Of a DNA stretch of 64,000 nt, positions 24,907-35,259 are shown piece after piece (positions within the stretch are counted from its first letter, which is position 1; every line of letters begins with the position of its first letter). Under the pieces are notes generated by a model. That model saw only the letters and a program-made list of their open reading frames with translations, searched no databases and had not been told where the DNA came from. The translations under genes were made by a program, and so were the position numbers. Origin of the DNA: Favolaschia claudopus (taxonomy: Eukaryota > Basidiomycota > Agaricomycetes > Agaricales > Mycenaceae); NCBI GenBank assembly GCA_037176885.1, contig JAWWNJ010000134.1, forward strand, positions 310,001 to 374,000. The letters are read 5' to 3'.

Positions 24907-26510
24907 GGTACCTCAACTGTTGCATCCTTCCATCCCTCTGTATGAACAGCTGGTCAGGGACGGGTCCCTCGAAGCTACGGAGAAACTCGGCCTCAAAGAC
25001 GTTGTTGACCCGCTCTTCAGAGACTGGCGCGTCGGGGTCTTTCGAAAGAGCCTCGCGAACCGCCGCCAACGCATTATCACAAGCCGCCTCGCACATTCGT
25101 TCGACTTCGGCATCAGAGAGCATCGCCGCGATGTAGTCGACGAAGGAGGTGAATACGTATGGCTTGATGGGTCGTAATTTTCCTTGACGCTGCTCGAGAA
25201 GATTTTTGCCACATGGAGTGCGAGGACCACGGTCAGGATAGATCCAACCTTGACATGTTTCGGGGTAGGATGCCTCGCCGGTTAGCCGACTCTCCACCGG
25301 CTCGTGTGTGTGATGGCAGTAGGGGCAAGTCGCATAGATGGTGGTAGCGGGGTCGATCTTGAATCTCCGGAGTGCTGCTTCCAACGAGGTAGGAAGCTGT
25401 TTGAGTACATGCTCCTGCGTCGCACTGGCGTTCTTCCTTCCGGGGGAACATATGGCCATTGCCGATCGAATGATCATATTGACGAGGGCGATGATGAAGT
25501 CGGTAGAGACGGTGCTGACGCCAATGACGACGTGGCAGATGACCGCGAGGAGGATTGAGAGCTGAGCGACGAGGCTGTACTTGGAGATAGGATCCTCAAA
25601 ATGGTGCGCTAGAAATTGTTTAGTGAGATAACATAACAGCAGAGCTCTGCAACAACATACCAGCATCATGGAAAACTTCATCCAACGAAGTGGGGAGAAG
25701 GTGGCCGACAACATCGACCAGTACGTCCAAGGCGTTGGCTTCCTCTGTCACGCTCTGCAAGAGCGTCTCGAGACTGAGTATATGGGACTTTCTCCTTGGA
25801 GACTTGCGCGTTCGCTTACTGGGGGGTGCCTTAATACTTTCCAGAAGCCTGCCTGCCTCAATCACAACGGAGGTCGCGACGTCGAGAGCCTTGGTTAACG
25901 AAGGAATCGTTTCAGCAGTAGCCTGTAGTGCGCGGTGGAAATCGAGTTCCTCTCGTGCGTCACGAATACGTTGCCGCATTTCTTGCAAAAGTACAGTATC
26001 GTTCTCCTTAGCCTGTAATGCGGATGGGCGGAAATGAGCCTTAGTCAAAGCTTCGCAGCTCTCCAAAGCCTGCGAGGGTGGTATTGGTGTGAACGCTGTG
26101 GGCACGTGGGGTGCGTCAGATTGGAAGTCCTCGCGGGAGCTGAAGAGTTTGGAGTGCATCTGATTACGAGGGGGAGCACCATCGTCCACGACGACCAAGC
26201 CAGTAAGAAGGCTGGCAAGCCTGTCAAGCTCAGCGTCCGCGTCGCCCGCCGTCGCTTCGCCCGCCTTTGGTTCCCCAATCAATGGCATAAGTTCGTCCTC
26301 GTCCACGGGCAAGTGGGCAAGACTGCTGGCCAACGCATCGAGTTTTGTGCGGTCCACATCGACAGCGCGCTCGGCAGCAGGGGAAGAAGACTGCCGTTTG
26401 TGGGCCGCGATGTCTGCATTGTGGTTTACGCGCTTGTCCTTTAAAACTCGGTGGTCGCGATTGTGATTTAACGGACATTTTTTGCATGCATATGTGCGGT
26501 CGGTGGGCAT

Positions 26511-27935
26511 TCCGTCGACGGCAAACGTCTGACAATAAAGCCGATTGAGAAAGATTTGTGGGCGATATCGTCTTATATAGAGAGAACGGAGTTTCATCCA
26601 AATAAGGATGTTATTGTATTCCGTATCCGGTTCGACGCAATTACAATAAGAAGGTAACAAGGACTACAACGTAAGCTAGAACGTGGAGCCAGTTGCCACT
26701 GATGTGTGCCTCGAGGAGGAAGAGCGTGAAAAGAAATTGAGGCGAGAGAGGAGGCAGAAGGCGCCCTACATAAATCGTCAGCATAGGGCCAAAAACCAAG
26801 CACAAACAAAATACTCACCGTGATCAGCCGCCAGAGAAGTGGTATCGGAGATGACCGCAGAAGCGGACGCAACTTCATTCTGAGCGACGCTGCAGATGGG
26901 GCAAATATCGCAATTGCAACAGCGGCGCGGATCTGGAAACAGAGCTCAGGATACGCGAACAGAGATTCTGGCAGAAACTCACGATAGGTAGAGGACGCGG
27001 ATCTGTAGGTTTTGCTAGACTGGTACGACCCTGCCCTGGAAGACGAGCGAGAGCAAGATTGGCGGTGGTGGTGGTGGTGATTCGGGCAGCAGCAGTCCAT
27101 CGTTTCGATAATGGGAGAAAGTGCAAGTTCAGCAGATTATTTAAGAGCTGCACACAATAAGAAGGAAGACAATTAAAGCAAGGGCTCGACGGGGATGCGA
27201 TGAAGAACAATAGGCCAAGAAGCGAAGAGGTACCGACGACACGGGCATGATGCGCGTGAACGACGCACGCGGACGATCCGCGCAGACGATCCGCGCAGAC
27301 GATCCGCGCAGACGATCCGCGCAGACAATGCTCTGCAGACGGCAAACGTCTTGCAGGAGCAAACGCAGCACCGTGGGTGTCGACGGCAAACGTCTGACAC
27401 CCATATTGGTGTGGGCTGGATGGAGTCGGTGAGGGAGATGGGATGAGGCGGACTTGCCAAATTTGGAGCCTGCTGCACAGCATCGTCTGAGTCATCGTCC
27501 ACCGGCCCGGCACTCCACCGGCCCGCCTCTCCATATTTTCTTCCAACTCCACCACCACCACTGTTGAACTCACAGACGTCTGCCGTCGTGAGCTCGGTAG
27601 TGCCTCACAGACGTCTGCCGTCGTGAGGTCTGCATTCTCCAGACGCCTGCCGCTGCAAGCTCAGCGTCGGAGCCTCGTCTTCGCTGGTTCTTCAGTCGCT
27701 ATTTATCTTTTGCTGGCCATGCGCACCATCTTCGCTCACCGATGTTTGCCATCGCGAGCGCGGCACATGCAACTCGCTCTATCTAGCTTGAAGCCTTCTC
27801 CTTGCCGCCGCCTCAAACTCGCTCACCGCCGCCGAATTGCTCGCGGATTTTTGTTCCGCTTGCTCTATTGTCTTATTGTCTTTTACATTTTGGCCAAGCC
27901 CCTTTTAAGCAGCTCCACCTTTTCGGTTGTCCTTC
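26511..27935. promoter_or_regulatory. Divergent control region between transposase and CPHG-repeat gene
   Basis: About 1.4 kb separates two genes transcribed away from each other. It carries the inverted-repeat motif GACG-GCAAA-CGTC or its close variants at 26517-26529, 27338-27350, 27382-27394, 27575-27587 and 27610-27622 (the last two on the other strand, GCAGA core), with a weaker copy near 27642. It also holds a 13-bp tandem array at 27272-27323. Open frames here are overlapping and unconvincing. The density of one motif suggests control by an element-encoded DNA-binding protein, as TNPA does in plant En/Spm; that is inference. Confidence 0.55.
27272..27323 (+). repeat. Four tandem 13-bp units
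   Basis: GACGATCCGCGCA repeated four times without change. The unit together with the preceding G gives GGACGATCCGC, which is also the centre of the palindromes inside both terminal repeats. Confidence 0.9.
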
Positions 27936-28921
27936 ATGATGGGGCCCTCGCGTTCGAATCTGCGCCTCGGCAGCCCAATATCCCTCCCCAAACTTCGCAG
28001 CGACCCTTACAAGTATGATTATCAAAGGAGACGCACCAAATCTGTGGACGCTGAGGCTTCTCTACTTCTCATGCGCAACTCAACTTTGTTCCTCGCGGAA
28101 CTACGCGAGGAAGTTTGCAAGGTATGTATCTTTCGTGCCGCGTCTCCGTTATCCCCTTCTAATCCATCCTCCAGTCGTCTGCTCTTGAGCAATGGTCTCC
28201 CGCTCAAGTGTGGTCTCCCCCGGATGCAGAGCGACTCCAGCGCCTCATTTCTGAGCTTGAGAGCATCCAGATATCCGAGGTATGTGTCCTACGACTGGTG
28301 TTTTGGGTGTTCCTCCGGCTAACTGACTCTCTTATCGTCGGTGTCCCAGCATGCTCCGTCGCCAGCATCTGCGCCGAGTTCCATACATGCAGCCCAGTCT
28401 TCTGTGTCCATATCTACTGCATCTCAGCCTCCCGCATCCTCAAGATCTTCCATACACGCAGCCCAGTCTTCTACGTCCATATCTACTGCATCTCAGCCTC
28501 CTGCATCCTCAAAATCTGCTTCGCCTTCCATCCGAGCAACCCAATCGCGCACTCGGAAAACAAAACCACGTAACAGCCCGCCGCGAAAATCGCATTCGGA
28601 GGTACGTCCTCAACGAATTGCCGTCTGACATTAACTGAGCCTCAAATACTCGTAGGCTCGTTGCCCTCACGGCTTGAAGCGATTCACTTCCTGCCCTCAC
28701 GCCGTTGAGCGGACTCGGTGTCCTCATGGGTTTAGGCTAATATCAGCCGTATGTCCTCACGGTTACGCGAAGGCGGCTTGCGCTCTGCATCTCCCAGCAC
28801 AACGCGCGTCTGCTCATCTTGCAGTAAGTGATTCTTATTTTCCGTTTCTTCGTTTGCTCAGTTAATTTCGTAGAGTTACGAAGACTCGATCTTCGAAAAG
28901 ACCGCTCAATTATTTATGTGA
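27936..28921 (+). CDS. CPHG-repeat protein of the transposon (252 aa)
   Basis: Five exons with only phase-0 introns: 27936-28121, 28175-28279, 28350-28601, 28656-28823 and 28874-28921 (TGA). The N-terminal part is basic with a helical segment (LLLMRNSTLFLAELREEVCK). The middle is a Ser/Ala-rich linker with an internal duplication of AAQSSVSISTASQPPASS. Exon 4 encodes four CPH motifs (RCPHGLKRFTS, CPHAVERT, RCPHGFRLISA, VCPHGYAKAAC). These resemble Cys-x-His repeats that bind zinc in other eukaryotic proteins. The short tail is YEDSIFEKTAQLFM. The gene faces away from the transposase across the motif-rich region, so it is my best candidate for the element's DNA-binding accessory protein. That role is inferred from position and the putative zinc repeats only. 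Confidence 0.65.
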
Positions 28922-29350
28922 TAATAGTATGCATTGTCCCCGTAGCGTATATATAACTACAACGAATTTTATTGATAATGTACCTCCGTTGTGAATTCAA
29001 GCGAGCCTTTGCGCGTTTTGCGCTTTCTTCCAAATGGGACGCCGAGAGATGCCGCCATCCATCCACTGTGATCCATGATCGTCCATCATCGGCGCGACCT
29101 GGGCGCCGGAAGATGCCGCGGATGACGGATGATCCTCTGTCGGCATTGACACAGCCACTTCGTCACTGTTCCTTCTCCATCTCAGACGTTTGCCGTCGAG
29201 ACGGTTCGGGTTTGCGCGCTCCTTAGCACTCTCGTCCCCTGTCGCACGCCGACAGGTGAACCCTCTTAGACGTTTGCCGTTGAGAGGATTGACCGCTGAT
29301 TATGCACGAGGGAATGGGGCACTTTGGCCGCTTGTTAAATGTGTACTCGA
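28922..29350. other. Intergenic stretch with two more inverted-repeat motifs
   Basis: No gene. GACG-TTTGC-CGTC occurs at 29185-29197 and a one-base variant at 29269-29281, both in the same orientation. The duplicated 10-kb unit starts at 29384, just beyond this stretch, so these two motifs were not copied. Confidence 0.6.
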
Positions 29351-30768
29351 CTACTTGAGGAAATTCAAAGCCAACCGTACCCCCACAGTCTCGTACAAGA
29401 AGGCCATCACCGCAAAGACAATAATGTACCAGGAAATGGAAAGGCATAGCGCCCCAATGCGCGCCATGAAACGACGGTGGCTCTTCGTCGTCTGGCGATA
29501 CACGAAGATGTCATTCGCGCCAGTTATCACGCTTGACTTGGCGGCGAAGATCGTCGGCACCCCTCCGATGTCCGATGCCTGCAGTATATAAGCACCAGCC
29601 ATCTAGTCGTCGTCGTTTTTAGTACTCACCGTCACCGTCTGCACATACTCATTGGGGTCAACCTGCAGCTTGGCAAGCAACTCGCTGTTGCGACGCCTAC
29701 GCACATAGACCGCACCGTGGTCGCTACCGCTCACGATAACGCGGCCCGAATCCGCGAGCGCCACCTGGCGGACACGAGGGCGCTTCTCGACGGGAACGAA
29801 GAAGGTGTTTGTGAGCTCGTAGCTCTTGCCGTGCATACGGTAGACGTGGACGCCAGTAGACGGGTCATCGACGCACAGAATACTCTTGACGTTATCCACT
29901 GCGATAGCGGAGCTGGAGAAAACATCGAAATCAGCGTCGTCGACCATCGACATATAACACAAGCATACATTCTGCAACCCAGGTTCCAAGCCTCTGCAGC
30001 AGAGGAGAGATGCGCTCCACGGAAGTAGTATCTTCGAGCCGGTGAGTGTTTCATCGCGTTGATACATGACAAAAGAAACTGACATTAGCCCACAGTAGAC
30101 TCCAAAGATGAGCACTTCACGCTCGTTTCCGTGCTTCTCGCCAAACGCAATGGAGCCGGGAGTGCAGTTTGGGATCGTCAGCATCAGCAGCTCCTCCAAG
30201 CCCATCTTCGAATTCAAAGTAAATAACTGGAAGACCCCGCCGCGATGGCAAACGGCGAGGCGGTTAGTCTCCTCGTCGAACGCAATACCGGTAATCTCAG
30301 CGGGCTCGTTCAACTGGCGGCACCACACTTCCTTGAAGCAAGTTATTCCGTCCTGAGTAACAAATTATTCAGAATAAGCGCATGGATCTGGCAGGCGGGA
30401 TCGCACCACATCTTCTTGCTGCCAGCAAAACAAATAGCCGGCCTGGGTTCCACCTACGAGCGCTTCGCCTACATTGTCTTCGCGCTTGATAAAGTACACG
30501 CATGTCGTTGCCCCACGAATATCGGGGGATCCTGGGATTCGAGAGACGCTCTGCAGTGTCTTCAGATCCCAGACCCTAGTCCCGTCGGTGCCTGGAGGTT
30601 TGAGCCGTTAGCGTGAGGAGAAAGGAGGGTGAGGAGAGGACCCTGACCTCCGCTCGCCGCGTATTTGCCGTCGTCGCGCACAGATATAGCGAGAACAGCC
30701 CCAGAATGACCAACGAGCTTGCCCTGCAGGTGATAGTCGATCTTGCTCTCTGTATGGGGGTCTTGCAT
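29351..30768 (-). CDS. WD40-repeat protein with C-terminal membrane segment (cargo, copy A)
   Basis: Four exons on the minus strand: 30768-30648, 30591-30410, 30352-29630 and 29578-29351; they give 417 aa in one frame. The N-terminus is a clear WD40 blade (LQGKLVGHSGAVLAISVRDD then GTRVWDLKTLQSV), followed by EITGIAFDEETNRLAVCHRG, CVDDPSTGVHVYR and VRQVALADSGRVIVSGSDHG. The last exon carries ALCLSISWYIIVFAVMAFLY, a probable membrane helix. WD40 propellers are interaction platforms; no enzyme activity is expected. Such a gene is not part of the usual CACTA set, so it is either captured cargo or a function of this family of elements. The start of the duplicated unit (29384) lies in its last exon. 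Confidence 0.75.
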
Positions 30769-30949
30769 TTTTCTTTTGCGGATTCGTGGCGCACGCAGCT
30801 CGCTTTATAAAGGTCCTTGACCAAGTACAAGAAACAATAAACACAAAAGGCTCGCGTACGAATAGAGAACAATTGCATCTCCAACTCGACGGGGATACCG
30901 CCCGCTGATCACTTACCTCATCATCAAGAGCATCTTGTTCTGCGCACTC

Positions 30950-31740
30950 ATGGCGCCCGATCCAAGATTCGTCGCGCAAGTCGCGGCGCCTCCGCCACCT
31001 CTCATCGTCCCGCTCGCTCACACAGAATTTGTCGCACCAACGTTCCCGACACTGCTCATGCATGAAGATCTGGACGGCGCCCCTCCTCTCGCTTCTCCTC
31101 TCTCTAAGAGAACCCCAAAGGCAAAGGCAGCAAAGCAAGGTGTCACCTTCGCCAAACCGCCCTCCCTCCCTCCGAGCCCAAGCAACTCGGTGTGCGAAGG
31201 CCTCACCCTTTCCAAATTCATGGTCCAAATTCCTACTCCTGAGTGTGGCGCCTCTCGCATCAAGAATACGGACTTCGCGGCGATGACCGGATGGACACAG
31301 GCATTCTGCAACGAATTCTCGGTACGTTTTCCAGCTCTCCGCTGATTCTGGTCTCAAACATCTCATCTCTCAGAACTTTGTCGAGGACCAGTGCGCCCAA
31401 ATCCTGGACCCCACTTGCGCGTGGACCGTTCAGGAGCCGAGTGCCAAGCAGGCTATCATTGATAAGGTAATAGTCTCATCATCGCCGTCAACTCCAGGGC
31501 TAATCCATCGTAGACTATTGAAAAGTATCCCTGCGTTAAGGATTATGAAGGATACTGGCCTATGGAGAAAGTTACCCAGCGCTTCTGCAAGAACTCGACT
31601 GCGAAGCTGGCCCGCGCGCAGGAGCAGATTGTCCTTACGGACGTCAAGAAATTACGTCCGGTATGTAGATCGTTCAAGTCGCTCTTTCTTACACTGACAT
31701 GTTGTGATTTTACCAGCGCAAGGGACGGGGAAAACCATAG
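30950..31740 (+). CDS. Hypothetical 211-aa cargo protein (copy A)
   Basis: Four exons, all phase 0: 30950-31321, 31374-31466, 31514-31660 and 31717-31740. The N-terminal third is Pro/Ala-rich and disordered-looking (VAAPPPPLIVPLAHTE, KRTPKAKAAKQGVTF, PPSLPPSPSNS). The C-terminal part is compact (FAAMTGWTQAFCNEFS, FVEDQCAQILDPTCAW, YPCVKDYEGYWPMEK). It ends in a basic RKGRGKP. The conserved-looking YEGYWP region resembles a motif seen in uncharacterised agaricomycete proteins, as far as I recall. It is divergent from the WD40 gene, with 181 bp between start codons, so the two probably share a promoter. No function can be assigned. Confidence 0.65.
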
Positions 31741-32447
31741 TTTATTGTTCTGTACACGTCCCAAATACAATGCAGCACTAGTACTATTGTTCCTGCAACC
31801 CCTTTGGACCGAGTCACCGTTAAGCGAAATCTTTGCCGCCGACGCGCAAGCTCAACTTACTGTTCGCACCCGCAATTCAGAAGTTTTCCTTAACACTTAC
31901 TTCGCAGAGAGCAGTCTCCTCAACCAAGTTTTATTACCGTACATATATATAATCAGTAACTCTACTCACATGTACCGTACTGTACAGATATAAATATTTT
32001 CGTTTGCCTCCCTTTTGAGTGTGAAATTCCAGGAAGATCCCTCATCCCTTAGCCGAAGGACCATCGGCCGACGGCCGATGGACCCCAGATCCTCAACAAG
32101 TTCACTCAAGTTCACGATTTCGTCCAAATGGGATGTTCTCCAGACGTTAATATCATTGTTACTGTCTACATACACCGTTTACACTGTAAGATAATAGCTA
32201 GAAACAGTGGAATGAGAATACGAGCGAGCGATCAGTTGTGTCCTAATTTGGGTATCTCCCAATTTGGACGTTTTTATTGTGCAAGGCGTTGAGCAAGGCG
32301 CTCGTTGTTCTCCATTTGAATACAATGGGCGAGATGTGCAGTAACTAAGAGTATATAAGAAACCTGTCCCCTTCCTACGCCCCATCTCCCATACATTCGT
32401 CTCCTGCTCCACGCGTCTGCCGCGGGAACAGCCAGCGTCAGGTTACT
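31741..32447. other. Intergenic stretch with a perfect palindrome
   Basis: No convincing gene in 700 bp; a plus-strand frame through 31741-31993 is intron and trailer sequence. A palindrome with 10-bp arms CCATCGGCCG around one base lies at 32061-32081, and its outer part matches the palindromes of the terminal repeats. Confidence 0.6.
32061..32081. repeat. 21-bp palindrome inside the element
   Basis: CCATCGGCCG, one base, then the perfect complement. It shares CCATCGG...CCGATGG with the palindromes at 20273-20297 and 37706-37730, so it may be the same type of protein-binding site. Confidence 0.8.
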
Positions 32448-34622
32448 ATGGACAACGACGACGAGCCCATGGACGCGCCGTATCAGGCTCCTGTACGCAT
32501 GGCTCGTGCTGCATGTCCGCGAGATGCTGAATTGTTTGCAGCCGCGCAAGACGGTGACGGTGAGGGAGAATGTTGATCATACCAGCAGTAAGAGAATCGC
32601 CATTCCTGCTCCTGAGCAGGCTGCAGTTGACGTGGTACGTGATTCTATGTTGTCTATATTACTGTGGTCGTCGTCCAACTTGTACCAGGCCCGCAATGAC
32701 GAGAGGTATTGGAAGGAGATGTCGGCAGAGTTCCGTGCCCGAGTTCGCACAGCGGAACAAGAGAACGCAGCTCTTCGCAATGAGCTCAAAGCGGCACAGG
32801 GCGGTCTCGCACATCGCCAACAAGAGGTTCAGTATCTGCAGCAGCAGATCCAAGAAGCCGTCGCACGTATTGAGAAAATGAATTACGATGAAAGTGGCTT
32901 GCACGCGCAGATTATGGACGACCAAGAGCGAGTTAGCGGCTTGGTACGTTCCCTTGAAAGATATGTGACGGATTAGACTGAATCTGTGCTGCTACAGATC
33001 CAGCAAGTGACTACGGCTCAGCGACAAGCTGCAGAAGCGTCCACGCATACATATGGGCTTCAAGAGGCAATCGTATGTGTTTTCGCGTAGGGTCGTGGAT
33101 CTTCTAACCGATATCTAGAATACACGAGATACCGAGCTCGGCCAGCTTCGTGCACAGGTCCATAAGCGAGATGATGAAGTTAATCATCTTCGCTTGCAGC
33201 TCAAGGCTTCGGGACGCCGCAAGACTGAGACGATGCCCAGACGTCGCGGACGCGTCAACGTCGAGCTGCTGGGGACGGGCCAGCCTTCTACAATCGAGCT
33301 CCCGCTCGATCCCGCTCCACTTCCGGCCGAGGGTCCCGCGCCGCTCCCAACCGATACACCCCCAACCCGTACTCCCGCGGTACCGGCTGCTGTGGCTGAG
33401 AACCCCGTGCTGAAGAGATTCGCAGCGAAGCTGGACGTGGAGGTGCAGGATTTGGTTGAGGCCGTCCAGTCGATCCAGATTGCCAGCGTAGAAACTGGCG
33501 CGCAAATTGTTGTCTCTCCTCAGAACACTCCTCAGAAAAATAAGCAGGTCAGACCGGACTCGAAGGCCGCGAGGAAGGAGGCAGTTAAACCTGCGAATCA
33601 GACGCTGTGTAACAAAGCACATGTAAGAAAAGAATCATGTTGGCAAAAGAAAGTACTGACCGATTTAGGCACTATTGCGGCAAACAACTTATCGCAAATT
33701 TAAAGTCGAGCAGAGCAGCGATTTCATCTTCCACGAATCGGCGACCGCGCAAGAAGTAGAAGAGTTCAGTAGAGATGACAATGCAACTCTCAAGCATTGG
33801 CAATGGGACTTCAACCCCGGTTACTTGAGTTCCGCGTGGAACGTTGTCCAGATTGAAAGGATTATCGTCGAAACAGTCAAAGAGGATGGCAAGGCGTGCA
33901 GACACGTTGAGAAAGGCGAGATTCAGGTTGAGTATTTGGAAATTGTGTTGAGGGAGCAGCTGGAGCGATATCGCGGGGACTGGAACCTGTTTCAGCCGAA
34001 ATGGTGGGACGCACAGGGGCGGATAGAGACGAAGGCGGAGGCAGTCGCTCGCGCAAAGATTGTGCTGTTTTTGCGTCGCTTAAACTCTCGGAATATCAAT
34101 GCGCAGAACAGGGTTTGTGATTTCGCTTCGCAGATAAGTACGCGCGCTGAATGATGTGGACAGAAATACTTGTATCGTGAAAACACCATAGAAGCGGTGA
34201 TCGCTTTGAAGGCGGAGGAGGGTGCGAATGATATTGCTACCTGGCATCGATTGCTGGCGGTTCTGCGATATCTTGGGGCTGAGGGAATGTCCGAGGAAGA
34301 GGAAAAGGCGAATACCCTCCAGGGCCAGAAGATCAAGACATACAAGATAAAGCTGTGTGTCTGGCGTGAGTCCACCATCGCGCAGTACATGAACCTGGTG
34401 GACGCGCAGAGACAGCGCTTTGAGGAACTTCACAATGGGACCAAGTCGGCTCCTCGGGAGCGAGTCCAGGAAAACGGCAAACGACCCGCTCCAAAAGGTC
34501 TTCCCGAATGCCTGTACAACAGCAGATGGCTCGGGTCGCTGGCCCCAAAGGCATTGAAGGAGCTGGAGGTTTCCAAGGACGTATTTGCCTTGTTCGTGGC
34601 AGCGACTGATCGTATGGTGTAA
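32448..34622 (+). CDS. Coiled-coil cargo protein, 624 aa (copy A)
   Basis: Seven exons, all phase-0 junctions: 32448-32492, 32542-32634, 32689-32943, 32998-33072, 33119-33622, 33669-34112 and 34164-34622. Exons 3-5 encode a long coiled coil (VRTAEQENAALRNELKAAQG, HRQQEVQYLQQQIQEAVARI, LGQLRAQVHKRDDEVNHLRL). A basic RRRGRVNVELLG and a Pro-rich linker follow. The C-terminal domain contains LKHWQWDFNPGYLSSAWN, YRGDWNLFQPKWWD and the ending GLPECLYNSRWLGSLAP...KELEVSKDVFALF. I recall a similar LYN..WL ending in uncharacterised proteins of mushroom genomes, often near transposon genes. A structural protein for assembly on DNA is possible but not shown. Confidence 0.72.
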
Positions 34623-35259
34623 TTAGTGACTTGTAGTAGTCAAAATAAAGAGTTTCTCGAACCTTTGTCCCTAATGTGCCCGTGAAATACTCTGAGTGAG
34701 GTCGTGTCAGTCCCCAGCGAGTGCTTTCTACCAGCGGCAGACGTATGGTAGCAGCGCTCGTGAATGGAGATCATATTTGACAGGCAGATGGTCGAAGATG
34801 CCAACGGACGATGGCGACGGCTGCAGCGCTGGTGTAGAAGAGGCGATGTTACAGAGTCTAGTAGACGGTCCCCATCGAGAGAGTTGCGGCTTAGGGCACT
34901 GGGGGCGGCAAACGCCTCGCAGCACCACAAGAGCAGGACTTGGGATCCGACGGACGATGGCGACTTGTCTGCGGAAGATATGGCGCGAAACGCCAGCGTG
35001 TAGTATGTAGGTGGTGGCTAGCATCGAGAGAGTCGTGGCTCAGGGCACTGCGGGCGGCAAACGCCTCGCAGCACTACATGGGCGGGACTTGATGGCGGAG
35101 GAGGAGGAGGGAGGTGTGACGATGCGTGACGATAGGTGACGATGATCCGTGACCGGCGCATCAATGTCACATCAAACTCTCTTTTTCGAAGACATCTTCG
35201 ACGATGTCTTCGAACAACTTTATTCTTTCCTCTTTACCACCACCACCACCACCACCATA
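34623..35259. promoter_or_regulatory. Motif-rich promoter region of the RLPPGP gene
   Basis: Non-coding. It holds GGCG-GCAAA-CGCC at 34904-34916 and 35053-35065, each followed by TCGCAGCAC, a weaker GGCAGACGTATGG near 34737, and three GTGACGAT words at an exact 10-bp spacing (35116, 35126, 35136). Compared with the 27-kb motifs, both arms have changed from GACG/CGTC to GGCG/CGCC together. Confidence 0.5.

Larger units (their letters stand above)
20361..26510 (-). pseudogene. Tnp2-type CACTA transposase, interrupted by a nested element
   Basis: Exons on the minus strand: 26510-25661, then 25608-21483 interrupted by the insertion at 22558-24906, then 21434-20361. Without the insertion and one copy of its 5-bp duplication the exons sum to 1232 codons in one frame (1231 aa), strong support for the model. 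The N-terminus has a zinc-finger-like YACKKCPLNHNRDHRVLKDK. A second zinc motif CPYCHHTHEP lies near 25320. The Tnp2 region includes IGILAVVNLNLSEDIRYRPE, LSIIMGPNEPNHDEIDNYFR and the signature LPYWDPTRMAVVDSMHCILE with the conserved Asp and His. An acidic run of Glu/Asp lies near 21650-21720. ATG at 26510 is preferred to upstream frames because the zinc motif follows at once. The enzyme would cut and join the element's ends; this copy cannot make a full protein as it stands. Confidence 0.88.

Noticed and set aside
27272..27323. CRISPR-like array
   Set aside because: Units are 13 bp and directly adjacent with no spacers, in a eukaryotic transposon; this is a plain tandem repeat.
26511..27573. 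Upstream extension of the transposase on the minus strand
   Set aside because: Open frames here are made of Ser/Arg/Ala-rich text caused by the motif and tandem repeats. The zinc motif right after the ATG at 26510 marks a natural start.
30608..31366. 252-codon open frame on the minus strand
   Set aside because: It lies antisense to the first exon of the 211-aa gene and to the start of the WD40 gene, has Arg-rich low-complexity text and no start context. The sense exons with matching splice sites explain the region.
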